Shown piece after piece: positions 52,226 to 59,948 of a DNA stretch of 64,000 nt. Below the pieces are notes generated by a model that ran no database searches, was not told the DNA's origin, and was given only the letters and a program-made list of their open reading frames with translations. Position numbers and translations under genes: made by a program. How positions within the stretch are numbered: position 1 is the first letter of the stretch; each line of letters starts with the position of its first letter. Origin of the DNA: an uncultured Pseudomonas sp. (lineage in GTDB: Bacteria; Pseudomonadota; Gammaproteobacteria; Pseudomonadales; Pseudomonadaceae); assembly GCF_943846705.1 (NCBI RefSeq), contig NZ_OX044366.1:2356001-2420000 (forward strand), in the 5' to 3' direction.

Positions 52226-53143
52226 TTAGCGCGCCACGCTGACGCCTTCCAGGTTGGCGAAGGAGGTGTCTTTGGCGGTCAGCAGAAAATCGCGCATAAA
52301 GGGCGCGTCGAGCATGTCGGTGCGGATGCCGGCGTACAGGGTGGCGAACAGGCCTTTATCGCCCAGGCGCTTGGCCGTTACATAGCCGCGCGAACTGTAC
52401 TCGTGCAGCGCCCAGTTGGGCAGGCCGCACACGCCACGGCCGCTGGCCACCAGCTGCATCATCATCACCGTCAGCTCCGAGGTGCGCACCTGCGCCGGCT
52501 CAACATCGGCGGGCTCAAGGAAGCGGGTGAAAATGTCCAGGCGATCACGCTCCACCGGGTAGGTGATCAGGGTTTCGCTGGCCAGGTCTTCTGGCTTGAT
52601 GCACGGTTTGCTCGCCAGCGGGTGCTGGTTGGCCACCGCGAGCATGGCCTCGTAGGTGAACAGCGGGACATAGGTGATGCCGGCCAGCTCCAGTGGGTCG
52701 CTGGTCACTACCAGATCCAGGTCACCGCGGGCCAGAGCCGGCAGCGGAGCGAAGGAGAAACCCGAGGCCAGGTCCAATTCCACTTCCGGCCAGGCATCGC
52801 GGAACTGGTCGATGGTCGGCATCAGCCACTGGAAGCAGCTGTGGCATTCGATGGCCATGTGCAGGCGGCCAGCTGTACCGCCGGCCAGGCGCGCCAGATC
52901 GCGCTCAGCGCCGCGCAACAGCGGCAATACCGTATCCGACAGTTGCAGCAGGCGCAGGCCGGCGCTGGTAAAGCGTACCGGCTTGGTTTTGCGCACAAAC
53001 AGCTGCATGCTCAGGCGCTCTTCCAACTCCTTGAACTGGTGCGACAGTGCCGACTGGGTCAGGTGCAGGCGCTCGGCGGCATCCACCAGGCTTTCGCTTT
53101 CGCGTAGGGCATGCAGGGTTTTCAGGTGGCGCAATTCGAGCAT
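52226..53143 (-). CDS. metR: LysR-family regulator MetR
   Basis: 305 residues. Winged HTH at about 15-65 (LVDAAERLHLTQSALSHQFKELEERL) and a periplasmic-binding-fold effector domain (about 90-295: ECHSCFQWLMPTIDQFRDAWPEVELDL). The ECHSCFQWLMP segment is characteristic of MetR. It activates methionine genes with homocysteine as co-inducer. Divergent from metE with about 200 bases between, as in enterobacteria. Confidence 0.93.
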   Translation of the reverse strand: MLELRHLKTLHALRESESLVDAAERLHLTQSALSHQFKELEERLSMQLFVRKTKPVRFTSAGLRLLQLSDTVLPLLRGAERDLARLAGGTAGRLHMAIECHSCFQWLMPTIDQFRDAWPEVELDLASGFSFAPLPALARGDLDLVVTSDPLELAGITYVPLFTYEAMLAVANQHPLASKPCIKPEDLASETLITYPVERDRLDIFTRFLEPADVEPAQVRTSELTVMMMQLVASGRGVCGLPNWALHEYSSRGYVTAKRLGDKGLFATLYAGIRTDMLDAPFMRDFLLTAKDTSFANLEGVSVAR

Positions 53144-53167
53144 TGAAACCTCGGGGGAGAAGAGGGC

Positions 53168-53244
53168 GTAGGGTGGTTGACGCTGTATTCACCCAGCATT
53201 GGCAGGCCGGGGGTGGTGGATGGGCGAAACGTCACTCACCCTAC
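53168..53244. repeat. REP-like imperfect palindrome in the metR-metE gap
   Basis: GTAGGGTGGTTGACG (53168-53182) is mirrored by CGTCACTCACCCTAC (53230-53244), 13 of 15 positions complementary, with a GC-rich interior. This GTAGGGTG...CACCCTAC layout is like extragenic palindromes scattered in many Pseudomonas genomes. It separates the metR start from metE regulatory sequence. Confidence 0.6.
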
Positions 53245-53285
53245 ATGAATAAAACTGTAGATCAAGACGAATAGGTTGAGTTTGT

Positions 53286-53300
53286 CTCACGTGGAGTGAG
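53286..53300. promoter_or_regulatory. Small dyad upstream of metE
   Basis: CTCAC-GTGGA-GTGAG, 46 bases before the metE start. It does not match the TGAA-N5-TTCA MetR consensus well; a TGAATAAAACT at 53245-53255 is only a half match. It may be an operator or chance. Confidence 0.3.
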
Positions 53301-53345
53301 TGCCGAGAATAGCCCTATCTTATTGATTCGATGGAGCGTTCTGAC

Positions 53346-55667
53346 ATGGCCTTGTCCCATTCCCTGGGTTTTCCGCGTATTGGTCGCGACCGTGAGCTGA
53401 AAAAAGCCCTGGAGGCCTACTGGAAAGGCGAGCTGGATGAAGCCGGTTTGCAGGCGGTGGGCCGCACACTGCGCGCCGCCCATTGGCAGGTGCAGAAGGA
53501 CGCCGGTATCGACCTGCTGCCGGTCGGCGACTTCGCCTGGTACGACCAGGTGCTGACTCACTCGCTGAGCTTTGGCGTGATCCCCGAGCGCTTCCGGCCG
53601 CACAACGCCAAGCCGAGCCTGGACACGCTGTTCGCTATGGCGCGTGGGGTTTCTGCAAACAACAACAGCCAGAACGCCTGTTGCGGCGCAGCCCATGCGC
53701 AACCCGCGTCTGCCCAAGAGCTCACCAAGTGGTTCGACACCAACTATCACTATCTGGTCCCGGAATTCAGCGCCGATCAGCAGTTCCAGCTGAGCTGGGA
53801 GCAGTTGTTTGAGGAGGTGGCCGAAGCCCATAGCCTGGGGCATAGCGTTAAGCCGGTGCTCATCGGCCCGCTGACCTACCTGTGGCTGGGCAAGGCCAAG
53901 GGCGAGGCGTTCGATCGCCTGGATCTGCTTGAGCGGCTGCTGCCGGTTTACGGCGAGATTCTTCAGCGCCTGGCGACGCAGGGCGTGGAGTGGGTGCAGA
54001 TTGACGAGCCGATTCTGGCCCTGGACCTGCCACAAGATTGGAAGAACGCGTTCGAGCGTAGCTACAACATTCTCCAGCGCGAGCCCGGTAAAAAGTTGAT
54101 CGCCACCTACTTTGGCGGCCTGGAAGACAACCTCGGTCTGGCCGCCAGCCTGCCGGTGGATGGCCTGCATATCGATCTGGTGCGCGCGCCGGAGCAGTTC
54201 CCCAGCATTCTCGACCGCTTGCCGGCCTACAAGGTGTTGTCGCTCGGTGTGGTGGACGGGCGCAACATCTGGCGCACCGATCTAGACAGCACGCTGGCCA
54301 TTCTGCAACAGGCTCAGGAGCGTTTGGGCGAGCGTTTGTGGGTAGCACCGAGTTGCTCGCTGCTGCACAGCCCGGTCGACCTGAGCCGTGAAGAGCAGCT
54401 GGATGATGAGCTGAAAAGCTGGCTGGCCTTTGCCGTACAAAAGTGCGCGGAAGTCGCGCTGCTGACCGCGGCCCTGAATGACCCGCAGAACACCGCGGTG
54501 CAAACTGCCCTGGCCGAGAGCCGCGCCGTGCAGGCCAGCCGTGCGCAGTCGCCGCGTATTCACAAGCCGGCGGTGCAGGCGCGTCTGGCGGCCATTAGTG
54601 CCGCCGACAGTCAGCGTCAGTCGCCGTTTGCTCAGCGTATCGAGCAGCAACGTGCGCGCTTGCAACTGCCCGTCTTCCCCACGACCACCATTGGCTCGTT
54701 TCCGCAGACCGCTGCAATTCGCTTGGCGCGGCAGTCGTTCAAGGCCGGCAAGCTGTCGCTGGCCGACTACACCGAAGCCATGCACAGCGAGATTCGCCAC
54801 GCAGTTGAGGTGCAGGAAAACCTCGGCCTGGATGTGCTGGTGCACGGTGAGGCCGAGCGTAATGACATGGTCGAGTACTTCGCCGAGCAACTCGATGGCT
54901 ATGCCTTTACCCGCTTCGGCTGGGTGCAGAGTTACGGCTCGCGTTGCGTCAAGCCGGCGGTGATTTTCGGCGATTTGAGCCGCCCGCAGGCGATGACCGT
55001 GGAGTGGATTGGTTATGCCCAAGGGCTGACCAGCAAGGCGATGAAGGGCATGCTCACCGGCCCGGTGACCATGCTGATGTGGTCGTTCCCGCGTGACGAC
55101 ATTTCCCGCGAGCAACAGGCGCGCCAGTTGGCCCTGGCGATTCGTGACGAAGTGCTGGATCTGGAAGCGGCCGGGATCAAGATTATCCAGGTCGACGAAG
55201 CGGCGTTCCGCGAAGGGCTACCGTTGCGACAGGCGCAGTGGCAGGCCTATCTGGATTGGGCCACCGACGCTTTCCGTCTGTGCGTTTCGGGCGTGCGCGA
55301 CGAGACGCAGATCCACACGCACATGTGCTACAGCGAGTTCAACGCTGTGATCGAGTCCATCGCCGCCATGGATGCCGACGTGATCACCATCGAAACTTCG
55401 CGCTCAGACATGCAGTTGTTGCAGGCCTTCGAGGCGTTTGCTTACCCCAATGATATCGGCCCCGGGGTCTACGACATTCACTCGCCACGCGTGCCGGACA
55501 CGGCCGAGATGACCACGCTGCTGCGTAAGGCCGCGCAACGCATCCCCGTTGAGCGCTTGTGGGTCAATCCGGACTGCGGCCTGAAAACCCGCGCCTGGCC
55601 GGAAACCGAAGCGGCGTTGGTCAATATGGTCGCGGCGGCCCGTCAGCTGCGTACTGAACTGGCCTGA
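53346..55667 (+). CDS. metE: Cobalamin-independent methionine synthase MetE
   Basis: 773 residues from ATG 53346 (MALSHSLGFPRIG, the usual start; GGAG 10 bases upstream). The N-terminal barrel starts GFPRIGRDRELKKALE. The C-terminal barrel binds zinc through His659 and Cys661 (IHTHMCYSEF), and Cys744 (NPDCGLKTR). VFPTTTIGSFPQT marks the linker into the second barrel. It transfers methyl from 5-methyltetrahydropteroyl-triglutamate to homocysteine. Activated by divergent MetR. Followed by a REP palindrome. Confidence 0.97.
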   Translation: MALSHSLGFPRIGRDRELKKALEAYWKGELDEAGLQAVGRTLRAAHWQVQKDAGIDLLPVGDFAWYDQVLTHSLSFGVIPERFRPHNAKPSLDTLFAMARGVSANNNSQNACCGAAHAQPASAQELTKWFDTNYHYLVPEFSADQQFQLSWEQLFEEVAEAHSLGHSVKPVLIGPLTYLWLGKAKGEAFDRLDLLERLLPVYGEILQRLATQGVEWVQIDEPILALDLPQDWKNAFERSYNILQREPGKKLIATYFGGLEDNLGLAASLPVDGLHIDLVRAPEQFPSILDRLPAYKVLSLGVVDGRNIWRTDLDSTLAILQQAQERLGERLWVAPSCSLLHSPVDLSREEQLDDELKSWLAFAVQKCAEVALLTAALNDPQNTAVQTALAESRAVQASRAQSPRIHKPAVQARLAAISAADSQRQSPFAQRIEQQRARLQLPVFPTTTIGSFPQTAAIRLARQSFKAGKLSLADYTEAMHSEIRHAVEVQENLGLDVLVHGEAERNDMVEYFAEQLDGYAFTRFGWVQSYGSRCVKPAVIFGDLSRPQAMTVEWIGYAQGLTSKAMKGMLTGPVTMLMWSFPRDDISREQQARQLALAIRDEVLDLEAAGIKIIQVDEAAFREGLPLRQAQWQAYLDWATDAFRLCVSGVRDETQIHTHMCYSEFNAVIESIAAMDADVITIETSRSDMQLLQAFEAFAYPNDIGPGVYDIHSPRVPDTAEMTTLLRKAAQRIPVERLWVNPDCGLKTRAWPETEAALVNMVAAARQLRTELA

Positions 55668-55678
55668 CTGCTGTTCTG

Positions 55679-55738
55679 TCGCGGCTAAAGCCCCTCCCAC
55701 GGAGCCTGTTGCGTCTGTGGGAGGGGCTTTAGCCGCGA
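55679..55738. repeat. Pseudomonas REP palindrome after metE
   Basis: Perfect 22-bp arms: TCGCGGCTAAAGCCCCTCCCAC (55679-55700) and its complement (55717-55738) around a 16-base loop. The GTGGGAGGGGCTTTAGCCGCGA unit is the commonest style of Pseudomonas REP sequence. Located 11 bases after the metE stop, it may also serve as transcript terminator or stabiliser. Confidence 0.85.
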
Positions 55739-55779
55739 GTTTCTGTAGTTTTTGTAGTTGCTAGGCAACCGCTCGTCTT

Positions 55780-55797
55780 CCTTCATCAAACTGTCAC
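55780..55797 (+). promoter_or_regulatory. Pho-box-like sequence
   Basis: CCTTCATCAAACTGTCAC matches the PhoB consensus CTGTCATAAAACTGTCAT at 13-14 of 18 positions, with the second CTGTCA repeat perfect. It is 90 bases before the hydrolase ATG. No good -10 was found about 10 bases downstream, which weakens the call. Confidence 0.4.
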
Positions 55798-55886
55798 GGT
55801 TTTGTGGCAGCGCGTGCGAACAACTTTCACCACACTCGCGCCTTAATGGGGGGCTGCGTTTCGCTGTCCTGCGATGTGGTGATGTT

Positions 55887-56876
55887 ATGCGTGTACTTAT
55901 TCTTCTCGCTGCGCTGTTGTGCGGCGTGCCTGCTTTTGCAGCCCAACGTTGTGATGTTCAGGTGCCGGCTGAAATGGCCGAGCTGGGCGAGGTGCGTCTG
56001 GCATACCAGAGCATCGGCCGCGCCAGTGACCCGGCGCTGCTGCTGGTAATGGGCCTGGGCGGGCAACTGATTCACTGGCCCGATGAAGTGGTCGCGCGCC
56101 TGTGCGAGCAAGGCTTTCGCGTCATTCGTTTTGATAATCGTGATGTGGGGTTGAGCACCTGGGCGCAGGCCGCGCCGTCGATCAATCTGACCTACGAAGC
56201 GCTGCGGTATCGCCTGGGCCTGTCGGTGAGCGCACCTTATGGTTTGCGTGACATGGCCGGCGATGCCTTGGGGCTGATGGATAGTCTGAGCGTAAAGCAA
56301 TTCCATGTGTTGGGGGCGAGCATGGGCGGGATGATTGCTCAGCATCTGGCGGCTATAGCGCCTGAGCGGGTGCAGAGCCTGACCTTGATCATGACCAGCT
56401 CTGGCGCCCAAGGCTTGCCGGCACCGAGTGACTCGCTGTTGGCATTGCTGGCCAAGCGTGAAGCGCCTAACCGCGCGGTGGCATTGGAGCAGCAGGCTGA
56501 TCTGTTGGCCGCGTTGGGCAGCCCGACCGTCAGCGATGACCGTGAACTGTTGTTGCAGCAGGCAGAACTGGCTTACGACCGCGCCTTCAACCCCGAAGGT
56601 GTGCAACGCCAACTGTTGGCGATATTGGCCGAGCCGAGTCGGGTTGAACTGCTTAATCGTCTACGGGTGCCGACCCTGGTGGTGCATGGCACTGCCGATC
56701 CGTTGCTGCCGGTGATGCACGGCGTGCATGTGGCGGCGCATATCAAAGGCAGTGAGTTGAAGCTGATTCCGGGGCTGGCCCATCGCTTTCAGGAGGCGTT
56801 CAAGGAGCCGTTGCTGGCGGCGGTGTTGCCGCACTTACAGGCGCATCGCCAGGATGGGCAGTGGGCACAGCTGTAA
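55887..56876 (+). CDS. Exported alpha/beta hydrolase
   Basis: 329 residues from ATG 55887, with a signal peptide (MRVLILLAALLCGVPAFA|AQRC). Fold landmarks: LLLVMGLGGQLIHWPD (oxyanion region), VIRFDNRDVGLST, nucleophile elbow GASMGGM, and late VVHGTADPLLPV (Asp) and IPGLAHRF (His). Complete catalytic triad. An esterase or lipase in the periplasm or outside is likely. The frame to 55758 is an unsupported extension. A Pho-box-like site lies upstream. Confidence 0.85.
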   Translation: MRVLILLAALLCGVPAFAAQRCDVQVPAEMAELGEVRLAYQSIGRASDPALLLVMGLGGQLIHWPDEVVARLCEQGFRVIRFDNRDVGLSTWAQAAPSINLTYEALRYRLGLSVSAPYGLRDMAGDALGLMDSLSVKQFHVLGASMGGMIAQHLAAIAPERVQSLTLIMTSSGAQGLPAPSDSLLALLAKREAPNRAVALEQQADLLAALGSPTVSDDRELLLQQAELAYDRAFNPEGVQRQLLAILAEPSRVELLNRLRVPTLVVHGTADPLLPVMHGVHVAAHIKGSELKLIPGLAHRFQEAFKEPLLAAVLPHLQAHRQDGQWAQL

Positions 56877-56936
56877 TGATCTAACTGATTTAAAACGGAG
56901 CCAGCAGCCGGTCAAACCGGCCGCTGCTTGGAGCAC

Positions 56937-57437
56937 TCAGCGAGTGCCGAGGAAGTCGCGCTTGCCGATGGCCACGCCGTTATGACGCAGGATGGCGTAG
57001 GCGGTGGTGAGGTGGAAGTAGAAGTTCGGTAGTACGTGATCAAGCAGGAAGGCCTGGCCCTGGAAGTGGGTTTCCTTGTCGCGGCGCTTGAGGGTGATGG
57101 TGCGGGTTTCGCTGCCGTCGATCTGCGCGGCGTTCAGGCTCTGCAGGAAGGTCAGGGTCTTGGCGATACGCGCCTGCAGTTCGGCGAAGCTGGTTTCGTC
57201 GTCGGCATGGCTCGGCGCGTCAACTTCAGCCAGCAGCGCCGCGCCCGCTTTGACGCCGTCGCAGGCGATCTGCACCTGGCGGCTCAGGGGGAACATATCC
57301 GGGGCCAGACGCGCATTAAGGAACACACTCTGCTCGATCTTCTTCTCTTCGGCGTGGGCCGCAGCGATGCCGAGGATGGTCGACAGGTTGGTCAGTTGAC
57401 GGGTGAAGACCGGGATGGATGTTTGGTACATGGACAT
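56937..57437 (-). CDS. DUF1993 domain protein
   Basis: 166 residues from ATG 57437 (GGAG at 6-base spacing). Start MSMYQTSIPVFTRQLTNLSTIL is typical of DUF1993, a four-helix DinB-like fold. Possible metal-ligand positions are H and D in HAEEKK and LLDHVLPNFYFHLTTAY. Function unknown. It is 3' to the MaoC/lysophospholipase pair, about 95 bases after maoC, same strand, an order also found in P. aeruginosa. Confidence 0.88.
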   Translation of the reverse strand: MSMYQTSIPVFTRQLTNLSTILGIAAAHAEEKKIEQSVFLNARLAPDMFPLSRQVQIACDGVKAGAALLAEVDAPSHADDETSFAELQARIAKTLTFLQSLNAAQIDGSETRTITLKRRDKETHFQGQAFLLDHVLPNFYFHLTTAYAILRHNGVAIGKRDFLGTR

Positions 57438-57530
57438 GGAAATCTCCAGAAGCGCCGAAACGGGTTGCTCCGGGCATGAGTGCGTAGTGGGGGAGGCCAC
57501 CGCCAGAGGCAGTGACCTGAGGCGTCAAGC

Positions 57531-58001
57531 TTAGCCGATGGTGATGGGCGGCAGTTTGGTCAGCTCAACGGTCTGCGCTTTGCGCGGGGCGAGGATCTCG
57601 GCTTCGCCGTCTACCACCAGTTCATCGTTCTGGTTAAACACGCGGGTGGCCACGCGCACGCGGAACTTAGGCAGTTTTTCGAGAATTTCCAGGCGCACGG
57701 TCAGGGTGTCGCCGAGTTTTACCGGGGCGGTAAAGCGCATGCTCTGGCCGATATAGATGGTGCCGGGGCCAGGCAGTTCGCAGGCCACCGCCGCGCTGAT
57801 CAGCGCACCGCTGAACATACCGTGGGCGATACGCTCCTTGAACATGGTGGTGGCCGCGTATTCGGCGTCCAGGTGCACCGGGTTGTGGTCGCCGGAAACT
57901 TCGGCAAACAGCTGGATGTCGCGTTCGCTGACGGTCTTGCTGTAGCTGGCGGTCTGGCCAACTTCGAGAACGTCGTAGGGCGTGTTGCTGCTTTGGCTCA
58001 T
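57531..58001 (-). CDS. MaoC-family (R)-specific enoyl-CoA hydratase-like protein
   Basis: 156 residues with one hot-dog fold. The hydratase 2 motif is intact: SGDHNPVHLDAEYAATTMFKERIAHGMF, giving the catalytic Asp and His. N-terminus: VLEVGQTASYSKTVSERDIQLFAEVSGDHN. It probably hydrates trans-2-enoyl-CoA or enoyl-ACP. The start overlaps the stop of the lysophospholipase gene (ATGA), so the two are translationally coupled; fatty-acid ligases lie nearby. Confidence 0.92.
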   Translation of the reverse strand: MSQSSNTPYDVLEVGQTASYSKTVSERDIQLFAEVSGDHNPVHLDAEYAATTMFKERIAHGMFSGALISAAVACELPGPGTIYIGQSMRFTAPVKLGDTLTVRLEILEKLPKFRVRVATRVFNQNDELVVDGEAEILAPRKAQTVELTKLPPITIG

Positions 58002-58960
58002 GGATGACTCTCTTGGTTCTGTTGGTTGGGCTGGCGCGGTTGGCTGAGGGCCTGGTGCAGCCAGTCGATGATGTCGCTGGTCACCTCGTCGCGATTGCTC
58101 TCGTTGAGCAGTTCGTGACGGGCATCCGGGTAGATTTTTACCTGTACATGCGCGTTGCCGGCGGCGAGCAGGGCATTGCCTAAGTCTTGTTGACGGTGGC
58201 CGTCGCTGACCGGGTCACAGGCCCCGCCAATTACCAGCAGCGGCAGGTGGTTGTCGATCTGCGCGAGACTGTGCAGTGGGGTGATCTGTTGCAGGCCGCC
58301 GAGCAAGTCGATCCACAGCTGATTGCTGCAGCGAAAACCGCACAATCGGTCGTCGACGTATTTGTCGACTTCCAGCGGATCGCGGCTCAGCCAGTCGAAG
58401 CTGCTGCGGTTGGGCTTGAAGGCCTTGTTGAACGAGCCGAACGAAACGAACTCAAGCAGGGCGCTATAGCCCTGCGGGCCTTGCCGCCAGCGCTCGAAGC
58501 GCGCCAGCCACTGGCCGGCGCGGTACAGCGCCACGGGCTGGTAGTTGGAGCCGGAGAGAATCGCGCCCTGCAGGCTGCAGCTGTGCTGCATCAGGTAGGC
58601 CTGGCTGATATAGCTGCCCATGCTGTGGCCGAGGAGGAAAATCGGCGTCTGCGGGTGGCTCTGGCGCATATGGTGGTTGAGGTTGGCCAGGTCGTTGACC
58701 ACCAGACTCCAGCCATGGCTGTCGGCATAGTGGCCGAGCAGGCCATGTTCGGCGGTTTTGCCATGCCCGCGCTGGTCGTGCGCATAGACCTCGAAGCCTT
58801 GCGCCACCAGCGCTGCAGCCAGACGGGCATAGCGCCCACTGTGCTCGGCCATGCCATGGGCGATCATCAACAGTGCCTTGGGCGGTTGCTCGCTGTGCCA
58901 GCGGTTTACGTAGAGGGGCGCGGCATCAGTGCAATTGAGCCAGAACGCTTGGTGGAGCAT
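57998..58960 (-). CDS. Monoacylglycerol lipase/lysophospholipase-like alpha/beta hydrolase
   Basis: 320 residues from ATG 58960, which has AAGGGA 7 bases upstream. Serine hydrolase_4 (PldB-like) features: LLMIAHGMAEHSGRY, AHDQRGHGKTAEHGLLGHYAD, nucleophile elbow GHSMGSYISQAYL, catalytic Asp near GGACDPVSDG and His in YPDARHELLNE. It releases fatty acids from monoacyl lipids in the cytosol. In the fadD2 neighbourhood, the freed acids could be activated directly. First gene of the coupled pair with maoC. Confidence 0.9.
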   Translation of the reverse strand: MLHQAFWLNCTDAAPLYVNRWHSEQPPKALLMIAHGMAEHSGRYARLAAALVAQGFEVYAHDQRGHGKTAEHGLLGHYADSHGWSLVVNDLANLNHHMRQSHPQTPIFLLGHSMGSYISQAYLMQHSCSLQGAILSGSNYQPVALYRAGQWLARFERWRQGPQGYSALLEFVSFGSFNKAFKPNRSSFDWLSRDPLEVDKYVDDRLCGFRCSNQLWIDLLGGLQQITPLHSLAQIDNHLPLLVIGGACDPVSDGHRQQDLGNALLAAGNAHVQVKIYPDARHELLNESNRDEVTSDIIDWLHQALSQPRQPNQQNQESHP

Positions 58961-59033
58961 GGCGTATCCCTTAAGCCAGCATAATCGGGGCATTGTGCAC
59001 CCCGCGCGGCATGGCGCAAAGCCTGTGCTGGGT

Positions 59034-59762
59034 TCAGCGGTTGTGTTCGCGCAGAATCTGCATGTATTCGCCACTGCTATGCAGGTCGCGCAGGCCCTGC
59101 TCAAACACCTTGCTCCAGTCTGGCTCGCCAGGCGTTGGCGGGACAAAGCCGACGAATAGGGGCACCCGCTCGAGTACGTTGCCGTGCCAGCGTAGTTTGC
59201 CGCGCAGTTGTTGATCGTTGTTGATCAGGTGATTACCAACTATGTGTTCGAGCAGCACCATGTCGAAGCGTCGGGCATTGAGTTTGCGCAGGTTGCTGAT
59301 GTCACTCACGGCCTCTTCGAGGGTCAGGCCGGCATCGAGAATGTGCTGCGGGTAGCCGTAACCGCGCACGGTGCCCAGGGTTCGCCCGTGCAGCTCCTTT
59401 AACACGGTGAACTGCAGTGGGTAGTCATTACGTATAAATATGCCCAGCTCGCTATAAAACAGCGGACGCGAGGCGCGGAGTCCTTCCTCCTTAATCTCTT
59501 GCGGCCACAGGCCCAGTGCACCGTGGTAGCTGCGGTTGCGCAAGGCCAAGCGCACCCGCGCCCAGGGCATAAAGTCGATTTGCACTGAATGCCCGCGTAC
59601 GGCAAAAGCGCGGCGGGTCAGGGCGATGATGCTGCCGCCATTGGTCAAGTATTGAGAGCTGTACGGCGGGTATTCCAACGTGGCCATACGCAGGTGCGAC
59701 TCGGCGTGGGCCGGCTGCACGAGCAGCGTCAGTAAGGCCAGCGTGAGCAGAATAAAAGCCAT
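59034..59762 (-). CDS. Orphan periplasmic substrate-binding-like protein
   Basis: 242 residues from ATG 59762. Signal peptide about 1-20 (ending PAHA|ESHL), then RMATLEYPPYSSQYLTNGGS, as in family 3 solute-binding proteins, with VDFMPWARVRLAL-like segment and GYGYPQHILDAG. Start uncertain: the frame is open to a TTG at 59834, and no good ribosome site precedes any candidate. No transport genes adjacent. It is the third orphan of this type in the window. Confidence 0.75.
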   Translation of the reverse strand: MAFILLTLALLTLLVQPAHAESHLRMATLEYPPYSSQYLTNGGSIIALTRRAFAVRGHSVQIDFMPWARVRLALRNRSYHGALGLWPQEIKEEGLRASRPLFYSELGIFIRNDYPLQFTVLKELHGRTLGTVRGYGYPQHILDAGLTLEEAVSDISNLRKLNARRFDMVLLEHIVGNHLINNDQQLRGKLRWHGNVLERVPLFVGFVPPTPGEPDWSKVFEQGLRDLHSSGEYMQILREHNR

Positions 59763-59948
59763 GGCGAACCATAATGGTTTATGAACGGAGCGGTTATACG
59801 TGGCACCCCAGGATAGTTCCACAAGGAGCGGCAAGATTCAGTGCATCAATGACGCCGCCAGGCTATTTGCCTGCCTGGAGTTAGCTGTTACTTTTCAGCC
59901 AACTCCGCAGCGCGGATAGGATCATCTCAGGGCAAGAGGATAAAAATA

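Noticed and set aside
53245..53260. MetR-binding site TGAA-N5-TTCA
   Set aside because: Only the TGAA half is present; the second half does not match, so no site was called.
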